DNA from: Nonomuraea soli
Lineage (GTDB): Bacteria; Actinomycetota; Actinomycetes; Streptosporangiales; Streptosporangiaceae
Direction of reading: 5' to 3'
NCBI RefSeq assembly: GCF_013761175.1
Contig: NZ_JACDUR010000014.1
Coordinates: 57,826-121,825 of the forward strand
DNA: 64,000 nucleotides
Shown: piece by piece, positions 41,225-50,225 of the stretch
Position numbering within the stretch: the stretch's first letter is position 1
How the letters are laid out: each line of letters begins with the position of its first letter
The notes under the pieces: model-generated
What the model was told of the DNA's origin: nothing
Seen by the model: only the letters and a program-made list of their open reading frames with translations
Database searches by the model: none
Program-made: the position numbers and the translations under genes

Positions 41225-41707
41225 GTGAACCTGCTGGACACCGATCCGGCCGTCACGGCGGTCGAGCTGGAGCACCTGTGCGACTTCGCCGTCAGGTTCA
41301 GCGACGTGCAGATCGTCTCCACTCCGGTCGCCACCCGCCTCATCGCGGTCATCGGCGGCGGCACCGTGGACGGTCCGCGGCTGCGTGGACGGTTCCTCCC
41401 CGGCGGCGGCGACTGGGTCACCTTCGGCGCCGACGGCGTCGCCCGCCTGGACGTCAGGGCGACGATCCGCACCGACGACGGCGAGCCGGTGCTCGTCACC
41501 TCCACCGGCCGGGCGGCGCTGCCGGGCGAGGCGGTCGGGCGGCTGATGGCGGGCGAGGTGATCGCGGCGCACGAGATGCACGCCCGGTCGGCTCCCCTGT
41601 TCGAGACCGGCGCCGCCGGTTACGCGTGGCTGAACTCGACGGTCGCCGTGGTCGTCAACCAACTGTCGCTGGAGCACGTGAACTACCGCGTCTACAGCGT
41701 CCTGTGA
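41225..41707 (+). CDS. DUF3237 (UPF0311) domain protein
   Basis: The GTG at 41225 has a GGGGGAGG site four bases before it. The 160-residue protein is the beta-barrel DUF3237 family throughout. Visible pieces are LEHLCDFAVRFSD, GGGTVDGPRLRGRFLPGGGDW, ADGVARLDVRATIRTDDGEP, the AHEMHARSAPLFETGAAGYAW loop and the end motif NYRVYSVL. The family has no settled biochemical function; members are often near aromatic-catabolism genes. It is the first gene of a short run with RidA and a small membrane protein. Confidence 0.85.
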   Translation: MNLLDTDPAVTAVELEHLCDFAVRFSDVQIVSTPVATRLIAVIGGGTVDGPRLRGRFLPGGGDWVTFGADGVARLDVRATIRTDDGEPVLVTSTGRAALPGEAVGRLMAGEVIAAHEMHARSAPLFETGAAGYAWLNSTVAVVVNQLSLEHVNYRVYSVL

Positions 41708-41732
41708 ACCCTTCGTCAGAACGGCCGCAACG

Positions 41733-42188
41733 ATGAACGAACCCCTGGACCGCCTGCGCGACGCGGGACTGCGCCTTCCCGAGGCGCCGCGCCCGCTGGG
41801 CTCCTACGTGCCCGCGTTCCGTGCGGGCGGCCTGCTGTACCTCAGCGGCATGCTGCCCCTGCAGGACGGCGAGCCGGTGGCGACCGGGCTCGTGGGCCAG
41901 GACCTGGACCCCGGCGCGGGCCGCGCCGCCGCGCAGGTCGCGGCGCTCAACGCTCTCGCCGTCGCGCACGCCGAGGTCGGCCTGGAAGCGGTGGCTGCCG
42001 TGGTGAGGCTGGCGGTGCACATCGCGTGCCCGCCCGCCTTCCACGGCCACGCCGCGGTCGCCGACGGCGCGTCCCGGGTGTTCGACCTCGCCTTCGCGCC
42101 CGCCCGGCACGCGCGGCTGGCCTTCGGCGCCGCCTCGCTTCCCGCCGGGATGCCCGTGGAACTCGACGTCATCATGGCCCTGCGCTGA
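41733..42188 (+). CDS. RidA/YjgF-family protein
   Basis: This 151-residue RidA-like protein has GGLLYLSGMLPLQDGEPVA, the trimer-core segment AAAQVAALNALAVAHAEVGL, the VVRLAVHIACPPAFHGH strand and FAPARHARLAFGAASLP near the end. True imine deaminases carry an Arg in R-x-A-x-G-V near the C-terminus; here ARHARLAFGAASLP keeps an Arg at the equivalent place, but the match is loose. It belongs to the branch of YjgF-like proteins often found in catabolic operons. It follows the DUF3237 gene closely and is probably co-transcribed with it. Confidence 0.85.
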   Translation: MNEPLDRLRDAGLRLPEAPRPLGSYVPAFRAGGLLYLSGMLPLQDGEPVATGLVGQDLDPGAGRAAAQVAALNALAVAHAEVGLEAVAAVVRLAVHIACPPAFHGHAAVADGASRVFDLAFAPARHARLAFGAASLPAGMPVELDVIMALR

Positions 42189-42222
42189 GCAGCTCTAACG
42201 ATCCGAGGAAAGGTGTGTCGTC

Positions 42223-42735
42223 ATGGCTCTCAAAGACGCCAGGATCGAGGAGATCCTCGACGCCCTGGACACCCGCTGGCCGCAGGTGAGCTACCGCGTG
42301 AAGACCTTCCCCGAGGGGCAGCGCCACGCCCGGCTCCGGCATCCCGGCGGCGGGCGGGCGATCCTGTTCGTGCACGAGCAGCAGTGGGTGTGCCTGAGCG
42401 AGAGCGCCTCGGGAGTAGAGGCGGAGGGCATCCTCGGGCGGGTCGACGAGCCCGCCGAGGCCATCGCCGACCGGCTGCGGTTCGTCGCGCCCCGCCCGCC
42501 CCGCTCCCGCTGGCCCCACACCCTGCTCGCGGTGTCGCTCGGGCTGGTCTGCGCCGTCGCCGTGGGCAGCTTCACGGCATCGCTGCTCATCGTCCTCGCA
42601 GGAGGCCACCGGTACACCGAGGCCGCCGACCTCTACCGGTGGATCGTCGCGACTCTCGCGGTGATGGCGGGGATCTCCGCCGGAAGCTGGGCCACCTGGG
42701 TGATCGGGATCCGGGGACGCCGAACCTCGCCATGA
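42223..42735 (+). CDS. small two-helix membrane protein of unknown function
   Basis: An AGGAAAGG site precedes the ATG at 42223. The 170-residue protein has a soluble N-terminal part of about 90 residues (ARIEEILDALDTRWPQVSYR, LFVHEQQWVCLSESASG). Two membrane segments follow, at about residues 98-120 (TLLAVSLGLVCAVAVGSFTA) and 137-158, with a short basic C-terminus. I do not recognise the family. It lies at the end of the DUF3237-RidA run, immediately before a wrecked esterase gene. The soluble part could be sensory, but nothing shows a ligand. Confidence 0.65.
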   Translation: MALKDARIEEILDALDTRWPQVSYRVKTFPEGQRHARLRHPGGGRAILFVHEQQWVCLSESASGVEAEGILGRVDEPAEAIADRLRFVAPRPPRSRWPHTLLAVSLGLVCAVAVGSFTASLLIVLAGGHRYTEAADLYRWIVATLAVMAGISAGSWATWVIGIRGRRTSP

Positions 42736-42763
42736 CTGGTGAGCGATCGGCACCGTCAGTGCC

Positions 42764-43280
42764 AGGGCTCTCATCGTCGACTATCGCCTCACACCCGAGC
42801 ACCAGCACCCCGCCCAGCTCGATGACGCCGCCGCTGCCTACCGTTGGTTGCTCGATCAGGGCGTCGAGGCCGGGCGCATCGCCGTCACCGGCGGGCGGCG
42901 GGCGGCGGGCTCGGTGTGCTGACGATGCTGAACGCCCGCGACAACGGGCTGCCCGTCGCGGCGGCCGTGATGCCGCTGTCGCCCTGGTTCGACATCGAGA
43001 ACGGCGGTCAGACGCGCACGGCCAACCGGATGACGGACGTCCTGTTCGGTGGCGAGACACCGATGAATATGGAGTTCCTGTCGCAGATCCTCCTGGGCGA
43101 GAACGGCAGCCCGAAGGACCCGGCCGTCAACGCTCTGTACGCCGACCTGTCCGGCCTGCCCCCGCTGTACATCCAGGCTGGCAGCACACCTGGCACATGG
43201 GCGCCGGTCGTTGCCCGGCCGCCGACGAGGCGATCAGGAGGCTCGCGCGATGGGTGCGTCCCCGGCTCGGCCTCGCCTGA
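42764..43280 (+). pseudogene. remnant of an HSL-type alpha/beta hydrolase (esterase) gene
   Basis: Three pieces of one hormone-sensitive-lipase-like esterase can be read in different frames. The first is RALIVDYRLTPEHQHP...RWLLDQGVEAGRIAVTG from 42764. The second, after a frame change at about 42890, is GLGVLTMLNARDNGLPVAAA through PLYIQAGS. The third, in yet another frame, is HTWHMGAGRCPAADEAIRRL to a TGA at 43278-43280. The N-terminal half with the HGG oxyanion hole is missing. The nucleophile segment GDSAGG has been replaced by a GGC/GGG-rich run one base short, and about 30 codons are lost between AGS and HTWH. No active enzyme can result. Confidence 0.85.
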
Positions 43281-43330
43281 TAGCGTGATGCTAGTTCGGG
43301 TGCTTCATCCTGCAGGAAACGGGCAGGCGC

Positions 43331-43795
43331 ATGCTGGGACGGATGTACGAAGGCGAAGACTGCGCGGCGGCACGGGCGCTGGAAGTGGTCGGCGAACGAT
43401 GGAGCCTGCTGATTCTGCGCGACGCGCTCTTCCGGCATTTCACCCGGTACTCCCAGTTCCAGAGCAGCCTGGCCATTGCGCCGAACATCCTGGCCAAACG
43501 CCTCAACACCCTGGTCGAGGCCGGGATTTTCCGGGCAAGTGCTCTTGAGTCCCGGGGCCAGGAGTATCTCCTGACCGACATGGGCCAATCGCTCAAGCCG
43601 GTCATCGTCTCGCTGACGCGATGGGGCGATCAATGGATCGGCCCCGGGCCGGTGGACATCGTGCACCGGCAGTGCGGCGCTGAGGTCGAGTACGAGATCC
43701 GCTGTTCCACCTGCGGCGGCGACGTCGACTTGGCTGACGTCCAGACCCGCCCCCGAAGGCGATACATGCCCACCGAATACTTGCGAGGCAACTGA
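43331..43795 (+). CDS. HxlR-family regulator with C-terminal Cys-rich extension
   Basis: This 154-residue protein has the HxlR winged helix (YEGEDCAAARALEVVGERWS, LLILRDALFRHFTRYSQFQ, ILAKRLNTLVEAGIFRAS), followed by an extension of ~45 residues with HRQCGAEVEYEIRCSTCGGDV. The three Cys residues look like a zinc or redox site, seen in a subset of HxlR-like proteins. ATG 43331 and ATG 43343 are both possible starts. It overlaps the metallo-hydrolase gene (TGATG), so the two are one operon and the regulator probably controls the hydrolase. The signal is unknown. Confidence 0.88.
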   Translation: MLGRMYEGEDCAAARALEVVGERWSLLILRDALFRHFTRYSQFQSSLAIAPNILAKRLNTLVEAGIFRASALESRGQEYLLTDMGQSLKPVIVSLTRWGDQWIGPGPVDIVHRQCGAEVEYEIRCSTCGGDVDLADVQTRPRRRYMPTEYLRGN

Positions 43796-44373
43796 TGAAG
43801 GACATCTTGGCCGCCAGGACAGCTTCCTACACGGTCTTGTACGAGGGATACGGCAGCGACGGCGTGGCGAGCACAGTCGGATATGTCCAGGACGGCGACG
43901 TGCGTTTGGTGACCGACCCGGGCATGGTCAAGAGCCAGTCGCTCATTCTCGATCCGCTGCGGGCGATGGGCGTGGAGCCCGAGTCGGTGACCGACGTCGT
44001 CTTCAGTCATCATCATCCCGATCACACGCTGAATGCGGCGCTGTTTCCCAAGGCCAGGTTCCATGACCACTGGGCGATCTACTTCGGTGATGAGTGGACC
44101 TGGCGGGACGCCGAGGGCTACGAGCTCACGCCGTCGATCAAGCTGATCAGGACGCCTGGGCACACGCAAGAGGACATCACCACCCTCGTCGGAACTCCGG
44201 ACGGGGTCGTCGCCTTCACCCATCTATGGAACGACGCCGCGTCCACAGGAGACAGGCACGCCGTCGATCTTGACGCTCTGCATCGTGGCCGGGAGCGTGT
44301 CCTGGCGGTGGCCGACATCGTCGTCCCCGGCCATGGTCCCGCGTTCATCCCTGGTGCTGACACGCCACGCTGA
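43795..44373 (+). CDS. MBL-fold metallo-hydrolase
   Basis: This 192-residue protein is a compact metallo-beta-lactamase-fold hydrolase. The metal motif is FSHHHPDHTLNAALF (HxHxDH), the next ligand is His in TPGHTQEDI, Asp/His lie in FTHLWNDAAS, and PGHGPAF supplies the last His. It has no signal peptide. Such enzymes include lactonases, glyoxalase-II-like thioesterases and persulfide dioxygenases, and the sequence does not separate these. Its start overlaps the stop of the HxlR gene, so expression is coupled to that regulator. Confidence 0.88.
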   Translation: MKDILAARTASYTVLYEGYGSDGVASTVGYVQDGDVRLVTDPGMVKSQSLILDPLRAMGVEPESVTDVVFSHHHPDHTLNAALFPKARFHDHWAIYFGDEWTWRDAEGYELTPSIKLIRTPGHTQEDITTLVGTPDGVVAFTHLWNDAASTGDRHAVDLDALHRGRERVLAVADIVVPGHGPAFIPGADTPR

Positions 44374-44437
44374 GTCATCCCTCGGCTCGCCGCTCGAGCG
44401 GCTCGTGGGTCCGATCGCTCGGCGAAGAAGCGAGGGT

Positions 44438-45559
44438 TCAGTCGACGGAAGCCAGCACCTGTTCGATGACCATCACGGCGGCGCCGATCATGCCCGCCCG
44501 CCCTCCGAGTTCGCTGAACTGAATCCGCAGATGTTCGGTGGCCAGCGGCAGGGAGCGCCGGTAGACGACTTCGCGCACCCCTGCCAGCACGTGCTCGCCG
44601 GCCTCGGCCAGGGTGCCGCCGATGACGATCGTCGCCGGGTTGAAGAAGTTGACCATCGACGCGAGCACGGTGCCGATCTCGCGGCCGGCGTGCCGTACGA
44701 GCCGGATGGCGGGCAGGTTGCCGGCGCGCACGAGGCTGACCACGTCGCGCGTGGTCACGGCGCCCTCGAGCTGGGCGGCCAGGGCGCCGCCGCCGGCGAT
44801 CGCCTCCAGGCAGCCGGTGTTGCCGCAGCGGCACAGCACGTCCTGGCCTCCGGCCACCTGGATGTGGCCGATGTCGCCGGCGGCGCCCTGGGAGCCTCGG
44901 TGCAGGCGCCGGTCGGAGATGATGCCGCAGCCGATGCCGGTGCCGATCTTGACGAAGATCAGGTGGTCGGTCTGCGGGTGCGCGGCCCAGTGCTCTCCGA
45001 GGGCCATGATGTTGACGTCGTTGTCGACCAGGACCGGCACGCCGAGCCGTTCGCTCAGCCATTCGGGTACGGCGAAGCCGTCCCAGCCGGGCATGATCGG
45101 CGGGTTGACCGGGCGGCCTGAGGAGTGCTCGACCGGCCCTGGGAGGCCGACGCCGACGCCGCAGACGTCGTCGAGGGTGTAGCCGGCTTCGGCGAGCAGT
45201 TCGTGGAAGCTGGTGACGAGCCAGCCGAGCGTGGCCTCCGGGCCTCGGTCGATCTGCACGTCCGCCATGCGTTCGGCGAGGATGGTGGTGCCGAGGTCGG
45301 TCACCGCCAGCCGGTCGTGCGTCGCGCCGAGGTCGGCGGTGAGCACGACGCGGGCGGCCTGGTTGAAGGAGAAGGCGGTGGCCGGGCGGCCGCCGGAGGC
45401 GATGGCCTCCTCGTGCGGCACGATCCAGCGCTCGTTCAGGAGCACGTCCAGCCGCTGCGTGATGGTCGACCTGGCCAGCCCGGTGAGCTGGGCCAAGTCG
45501 GCTTTCGTGCGCGCCTGGCCGTCCCTGAGTATCGCGAGCAGCGCTGCCGTGCCTTCCAC
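44438..45559 (-). CDS. ROK-family transcriptional repressor (NagC/XylR-like)
   Basis: The GTG at 45559 has a GGGGA site six bases upstream. The 373-residue protein has an N-terminal winged helix (KADLAQLTGLARSTITQRLD) and a C-terminal ROK sugar-kinase-like domain: VLTADLGATHDRLAV, VGLPGPVEHSSGRPV, PVLVDNDVNIMALGEHW and FVKIGTGIGCGII. The zinc motif is GHIQV with CRCGNTGCLEA, complete with three Cys and His. Such proteins bind DNA until a sugar or sugar phosphate releases them. It is divergent from the sugar ABC operon at 45691, its obvious target. Confidence 0.92.
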   Translation of the reverse strand: MEGTAALLAILRDGQARTKADLAQLTGLARSTITQRLDVLLNERWIVPHEEAIASGGRPATAFSFNQAARVVLTADLGATHDRLAVTDLGTTILAERMADVQIDRGPEATLGWLVTSFHELLAEAGYTLDDVCGVGVGLPGPVEHSSGRPVNPPIMPGWDGFAVPEWLSERLGVPVLVDNDVNIMALGEHWAAHPQTDHLIFVKIGTGIGCGIISDRRLHRGSQGAAGDIGHIQVAGGQDVLCRCGNTGCLEAIAGGGALAAQLEGAVTTRDVVSLVRAGNLPAIRLVRHAGREIGTVLASMVNFFNPATIVIGGTLAEAGEHVLAGVREVVYRRSLPLATEHLRIQFSELGGRAGMIGAAVMVIEQVLASVD

Positions 45560-45609
45560 CAGCTATCCCCCTCATGTCCGACTGTTTAGGTTTCTATCAT
45601 GCCTTTTGC

Positions 45610-45639
45610 TTGACCGTCGCTATAAGTGGCTCTTACGAT
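45610..45639 (+). promoter_or_regulatory. candidate promoter of the sugar ABC operon
   Basis: TTGACC, an 18-bp spacer and TACGAT lie about 50 bases upstream of the ATPase start in the region shared with the ROK gene. A clear ROK operator palindrome could not be picked out by eye. Confidence 0.4.
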
Positions 45640-45690
45640 CCAGGCCATCCAGTGATTATGTCGACATTCGACGTAACCAAGGAGGTTTGC

Positions 45691-47142
45691 ATGCTTAGCA
45701 TGCGGGAGATTGACAAGAGCTTCCTCGGTGTTCGTGTCCTGTCTGACATAAGCCTTGACGCCGAGGCAGGCGAGGTGCACGCGCTGGTCGGCGAGAACGG
45801 CGCCGGCAAGTCGACCCTCATGAAGATCCTCGCGGGAGTGCACACCCCCGAAGCCGGCACGATCTCCATCGACGGCGTCCCGGTGACCTTCGGTCATCCG
45901 CTCGACGCCCAGCGAGCCGGGGTGGCGATCATCTACCAGGAGCTCACCCTGCTGCCCGAGCGCAGCGTCGCGGAGAACGTCTTCCTCGGACGGGAGCCCA
46001 CGCGGCGGGGCATGGTCGATCGCTCCGCCATGGAGCGCCAGACCTCGAAGCTCCTGCTGGAGCTGGGGGAGAGCACCTTCGGCCCACGCGATGCCGTCGG
46101 CCGGCTCAGCGTCGCCCAGCAGCAGGTGGTCGAGATCTGCAAGGCCTTGTCGGTCGACGCGCGCATCATCGTCATGGACGAGCCGACGGCCTCACTGGCC
46201 GAGCACGAGGTGGAGCTGCTCTACGACCTCGTGCGCCGATTACGCGAGCGCGGCATGGCGATCCTCTACATCTCCCACCGCATGCGCGAGATCTTCGACC
46301 TGTCGCAGCGGGTCACCGTCCTGAAGGACGGCGCGCTCGTGGCCACCAGAAACACCGCGGACGTCACCCAGAGCGAGCTGGTCAGTCTCATGGTCGGCCG
46401 CGAGCTCAGCCACTACTACCCGCCCAGGGCCGCGCCGGAGGAGAAGGGCGAGGTCGTGATCAGCATCCGCGGCGCCGGCAACGCCACGCTCCATGACATC
46501 GACCTCGACCTGCGCGCCGGGGAGATCACCGGGCTGGCCGGGCTGCAGGGCTCCGGCCGTACCGAGCTGGCCAAGGCCGTCTTCGGCGCCGAGCCGTTCA
46601 CCCACGGCACCATGACACCGCTGCGCCCCCGTTCCGTGCGCCAGGCCATCGCGGCGGGCATCGGGCTGGTCACCGAGGACCGCAAGGCCGAAGGGCTCGC
46701 GTTACGCCAGTCGGTCGGCGACAACGCCCTGCTGGTCTCCCGTGCCATGGGACGCGGTACGGCAGCGCGCGTGCGCGAACTGCTGAGCAGAGTACGGCTC
46801 GCGCCACCCGACCCCGAGCGCGAGGTCCGCTACCTGTCGGGCGGCAACCAGCAGAAGGTGGTCCTCGCCAAGTGGATGACGGTCGCGCCCAGGGTCCTCG
46901 TCTTCGACGAGCCCACCCGCGGCGTGGACGTGGGCGCCAAGGCGGCCATCCACGAGCTGATCCGCGAGCTGGCCAGGGAAGGCATGGCGGTGCTCATGAT
47001 CTCCTCGGAACTGCCCGAGCTGATCGGCATGAGCGACCGGATCCTGGTCCTCCGTGAGGGACGCCTGGCCGGAGAGCTGCCGCCGGGATCCTCGGAGGAG
47101 ACCATCATGCACCTGGCCGCGGCGGACGAGGCGGCGGCGTGA
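45691..47142 (+). CDS. sugar ABC transporter ATP-binding protein (RbsA/MglA-like)
   Basis: The ATG at 45691 is fixed by a perfect AAGGAGG at 45679-45685; the frame open from 45574 is not used. The 483-residue protein carries two fused ABC domains. Domain 1 has GENGAGKSTLMKIL (Walker A), LSVAQQQVVEICKAL (signature) and IIVMDEPTASL (Walker B). Domain 2 has the degenerate GLQGSGRTEL, YLSGGNQQKVVLAKW and VLVFDEPTRGVDVGA. This tandem layout, with the weak second Walker A, is typical of CUT2 importers for ribose, galactose and other monosaccharides. It powers the two permeases that follow with ATGA-type overlaps. Confidence 0.94.
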   Translation: MLSMREIDKSFLGVRVLSDISLDAEAGEVHALVGENGAGKSTLMKILAGVHTPEAGTISIDGVPVTFGHPLDAQRAGVAIIYQELTLLPERSVAENVFLGREPTRRGMVDRSAMERQTSKLLLELGESTFGPRDAVGRLSVAQQQVVEICKALSVDARIIVMDEPTASLAEHEVELLYDLVRRLRERGMAILYISHRMREIFDLSQRVTVLKDGALVATRNTADVTQSELVSLMVGRELSHYYPPRAAPEEKGEVVISIRGAGNATLHDIDLDLRAGEITGLAGLQGSGRTELAKAVFGAEPFTHGTMTPLRPRSVRQAIAAGIGLVTEDRKAEGLALRQSVGDNALLVSRAMGRGTAARVRELLSRVRLAPPDPEREVRYLSGGNQQKVVLAKWMTVAPRVLVFDEPTRGVDVGAKAAIHELIRELAREGMAVLMISSELPELIGMSDRILVLREGRLAGELPPGSSEETIMHLAAADEAAA

Positions 47143-48092
47143 GCGAGAGGGTGCTGGGCAGCCTGTCCCTGAGAATGGGCCCCGCGCAGGTCGTCTTCCT
47201 GGCCCTGCTGGCCGTGCTCGTCCTCGGCGCGATCGTCGGCGGCGCGGAGTTCATGTCGATGGAGACGGTCGTCGGCATCCAGCAACGCTCGGCGGCTCTG
47301 GGCATCGTGGCCATCGGCCAGACCCTGGCGATCCTGGCCGGCTCGCTCGACCTGTCGGTGGCGGTCCTGATCAGCCTCACCTCGCTGGTGGCCGCCGAGA
47401 TGATGGAGAGCGGGAACGTGGCCGGCGGCGTGGCCGGCGCCCTGGCGGTGAGCGTTCTGGTGGGGCTGGTCAACGGCGCGGTGATCACGAAGTTCAAGGT
47501 GCACGCCTTCATCGCCACCCTCGGCATGACGCTCGTCATCAAGGGCGTGCTCGACCACCTGTACGACGGCCCCGCCGGACGAGTGCCCGACTCCTTCCAG
47601 CGCCTCGGCTACGACCGGATCGGCCCGATCCCCGTCTCGGCGCTGCTCTGGGCCGGGGTCGCGCTGGCCGTCTGGTTCATCCTGACCAGGACACGCACCG
47701 GCTACCGTATCTACGCCGTCGGCGGCGACGTCGAGGTGGCCCGGCTGTCGGGGGTGCGCACCGACCGCGTGGTGATCATCACGCACGTGCTCTGCTCGTT
47801 GTGCGCGGGCATCGCGGGCCTGCTGCTGGCCAGCCGGCTGGGCGCGGGGGCGCCGACCGTCGGCACCGACGGCGGCTACGACCTGGAGTCGATCGCGGCG
47901 GTCGTGCTGGGCGGTACGGCCCTGGCCGGTGGGCGCGGCGGGGTGGCGGGGACGGTGGGCGGCGTGCTGCTGCTGGCGGTCCTGGACAGCCTGTTCAACC
48001 TGCTGGAGGTCAACTCCTTCTTCAAGGACGTGGTCCGCGGTGTGGTCATCGTGGCGGCGGTGGCGGTCTACGTCAGGAGGCGCAAGTCATGA
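47139..48092 (+). CDS. sugar ABC transporter permease 1 (RbsC-like)
   Basis: This 317-residue membrane protein begins with a GTG overlapping the ATPase stop. It has about nine to ten hydrophobic segments and the CUT2 permease features GQTLAILAGSLDLSVAVLISL, IATLGMTLVIKGVL, TRTGYRIYAVGGDVEVARLSGV and ESIAAVVLGGTALAGGRGGV near the C-terminus. It would pair with the second permease as a heterodimeric channel for a monosaccharide. It is ATGA-coupled to permease 2. Confidence 0.93.
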   Translation: MSERVLGSLSLRMGPAQVVFLALLAVLVLGAIVGGAEFMSMETVVGIQQRSAALGIVAIGQTLAILAGSLDLSVAVLISLTSLVAAEMMESGNVAGGVAGALAVSVLVGLVNGAVITKFKVHAFIATLGMTLVIKGVLDHLYDGPAGRVPDSFQRLGYDRIGPIPVSALLWAGVALAVWFILTRTRTGYRIYAVGGDVEVARLSGVRTDRVVIITHVLCSLCAGIAGLLLASRLGAGAPTVGTDGGYDLESIAAVVLGGTALAGGRGGVAGTVGGVLLLAVLDSLFNLLEVNSFFKDVVRGVVIVAAVAVYVRRRKS

Positions 48093-49021
48093 AATACGCC
48101 ATCTTCGTGGTGCTGGTCCTCCTGCTGGCGGCGATCGCGCTGGCGAACCCGTTCATCCTCGAACCGGCCGGCTTCCTGGCGTTCGTCAAGAGGGCCGCGC
48201 CCCTGGTGATCCTGGCGGCCGGGCAGTACTTCGTGATCGTCTCCGGCGAGTTCGACCTTTCGGTCGGCTCGCTGGTGACCGTCGAGGTTGTCGTCGCCGC
48301 CCGCCTCATCGACGGGAACGAGGCGGCCACCTGGCCGGTGCTCGCGCTGCTGCTGGCGCTCGGACTGCTGGTCGGGCTGGTCAACGGCGTGGTGACGACC
48401 CTGCTGCGAGTGCCCTCGTTCATCACCACGCTGGGCATGATGCTGATCCTGTCCGGCGCGGTCTTCCTGTGGACGGGCGGCGCGCCACGCGGCGCGCTGT
48501 CGCAGACGTTCCGGATCTTCGGCCGCGACACCCTGTACGCGGTGGCGATCATGGTCGTGGTCGGCGTGGCGGCGGTGCTGCTCACCCGGGCGACCTACGG
48601 CAGGACCCTCATAGCCACCGGCGACAACGAACGGGCCGCCGCCCTGTCCGGCGTGAGGGTCACCCGGACCAGGATCCTCGCCTTCGTCATCTCCGGCCTG
48701 GCCGCGGCGGTCGCGGGCATCATGCTCGGCGGATTCGCCGGCGTCTCGGCGCAGGTCGGCCAGGGACTGGAGTTCTCCGCGATCACCGCCGTCGTCCTGG
48801 GCGGCGTCGCCCTCGGTGGCGGCCGGGGCTCCGTCGTCGCCGCGATGGGCGGCGCGTTCACCCTGGAAGCCATGTTCACCCTGCTCAACCTCTACGGGAT
48901 CTCCGGAGCGCTGGAGTACACCCTGCAGGGCGTCATCATCATCGCGGCCGTGGCCGCGGGAGCCGTACAGCTTCCCCGCCTTACGCCAACCCCCCGAAAA
49001 GGAGACGCACATGCGTCGTAG
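48089..49021 (+). CDS. sugar ABC transporter permease 2 (RbsC-like)
   Basis: The ATG at 48089 with AGGAGG at 48075-48080 is chosen over codons further left in the same frame, which lie in permease 1. The 310-residue protein has the same CUT2 permease motifs as its neighbour: GQYFVIVSGEFDLSVGSLVTV, ITTLGMMLILSGAVF, TYGRTLIATGDNERAAALSGV and ITAVVLGGVALGGGRGSVVAA. Two different permease genes in one operon suggest a heterodimer. It overlaps the binding-protein gene by 11 bases. Confidence 0.93.
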   Translation: MKYAIFVVLVLLLAAIALANPFILEPAGFLAFVKRAAPLVILAAGQYFVIVSGEFDLSVGSLVTVEVVVAARLIDGNEAATWPVLALLLALGLLVGLVNGVVTTLLRVPSFITTLGMMLILSGAVFLWTGGAPRGALSQTFRIFGRDTLYAVAIMVVVGVAAVLLTRATYGRTLIATGDNERAAALSGVRVTRTRILAFVISGLAAAVAGIMLGGFAGVSAQVGQGLEFSAITAVVLGGVALGGGRGSVVAAMGGAFTLEAMFTLLNLYGISGALEYTLQGVIIIAAVAAGAVQLPRLTPTPRKGDAHAS

Positions 49022-50225
49022 CACGTCTTTAGCGGTCGTCGCGGTCGCGCTGCTCGCGGCAGGCTGCGCCAGCGACAAACCCACCGCCACCGTGACCGCG
49101 AGCCAGGGCGCGACCGCGCCGCAGGCCTCGGCCACCGAGTCCCCGGCCGCCGGAACGGGCGAGCAGTCGAAGTTCTTCGTCCAGGCCGACTACGACGCGC
49201 AACTCGCGATGCGCACCAAGCAGGCGCAGGGTCCGGCGGACAAGCCGTGGGAGCAGGCCATCGACCCGCAGATGACCGACACGGCCGGCTACAAGAAGTC
49301 CGGCGACGTGCACCTGTGCTTCTCCAACGCCGCGGTCAACAACCCGTGGCGGCAGGTCGGCTGGAAGAACATGCAGGCCGAGGTGAGCCTGCACAAGGAG
49401 ATCACCAAGTTCACCGCCCTGGACGCCGAGGGCAAGGACGACAAGCAGATCTCCGACATCGCCGAGCTGACCGGCAAGGGCTGCGACGCGCTGATCGTCT
49501 CGCCCAACACCACCGCCACCCTCACCCCGGCCGTCGAGGCGGCCTGCCAGAAGGTGCCGGTCATCGTCTTCGACCGCGGCGTGGAGACCGACTGCCCGGT
49601 CACCTTCATCAACCCCATCGGCGGCTACGCCTTCGGCGCCGACGGTGCCGAGTTCCTGGTGGAGAAGGTGCCGGCCGGCGGCAAGATCCTCGCGCTGCGC
49701 ATCCTGCCCGGCGTGGACGTGCTGGAGACGCGCTGGTCGGCGGCGAAGGTCACCTTCGACAAGTCGCAGCTCGAGGTCGTCGGCGTGGAGTTCACCGACG
49801 GTGACGCGGCCAAGACCAAGAACATCGTCAGCGACTACGTGCAGCGCCACGGCAAGATCGACGGAGTCTGGATGGACGCGGGCGCCACGGCGGTCGCCGC
49901 GATCGAGGCCTTCGAGGACGCGGGCCTGCCCGTGCCGCCGATCGTCGGCGAGGACCAGCAGGACTTCCTGCAGAAGTGGAAGGACAACAACCTCACCGCC
50001 GTCGCCCCGACCTACCCGACCTACCAGTGGCGCACCCCGGTCATCGCCGCCCTGAAGATCCTCAAGGGCGAGGAGGTGCCGAAGACCTGGAAGCTGCCGC
50101 AGCCCAAGATCACTGCGGAGAACCTCGACCAGTACCTCAAGCCGAACATGCCGCCCCTGCACTACGCCCTGTGCGGCTGCGAGACCCTGCCCGGCTTCCC
50201 GGCGAACTGGGGCGGCAAGGGATGA
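49011..50225 (+). CDS. sugar ABC transporter substrate-binding lipoprotein
   Basis: The ATG at 49011 follows AAAGGAGA. The 404-residue protein has a lipoprotein signal (VVAVALLAAGC, lipobox Cys near residue 19) and a Thr/Ser/Pro linker. A periplasmic-binding-protein type 1 domain follows: HLCFSNAAVNNPWRQVGWKN, AEGKDDKQISDIAELTGKGC, ALIVSPNTTATLTPAVEAAC, KVPVIVFDRGVETDCPVTF and IVGEDQQDFLQKW. It is the membrane-anchored receptor of the importer. The ligand is probably a monosaccharide; with the epimerase next door a ketohexose or rare sugar is likely. Confidence 0.93.
   Translation: MRRSTSLAVVAVALLAAGCASDKPTATVTASQGATAPQASATESPAAGTGEQSKFFVQADYDAQLAMRTKQAQGPADKPWEQAIDPQMTDTAGYKKSGDVHLCFSNAAVNNPWRQVGWKNMQAEVSLHKEITKFTALDAEGKDDKQISDIAELTGKGCDALIVSPNTTATLTPAVEAACQKVPVIVFDRGVETDCPVTFINPIGGYAFGADGAEFLVEKVPAGGKILALRILPGVDVLETRWSAAKVTFDKSQLEVVGVEFTDGDAAKTKNIVSDYVQRHGKIDGVWMDAGATAVAAIEAFEDAGLPVPPIVGEDQQDFLQKWKDNNLTAVAPTYPTYQWRTPVIAALKILKGEEVPKTWKLPQPKITAENLDQYLKPNMPPLHYALCGCETLPGFPANWGGKG

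Noticed and set aside
44389..44402. GCCGCTCGAGCGGC palindrome between convergent genes
   Set aside because: A 14-bp GC-rich palindrome without a loop is weak evidence for a terminator or operator in this composition.
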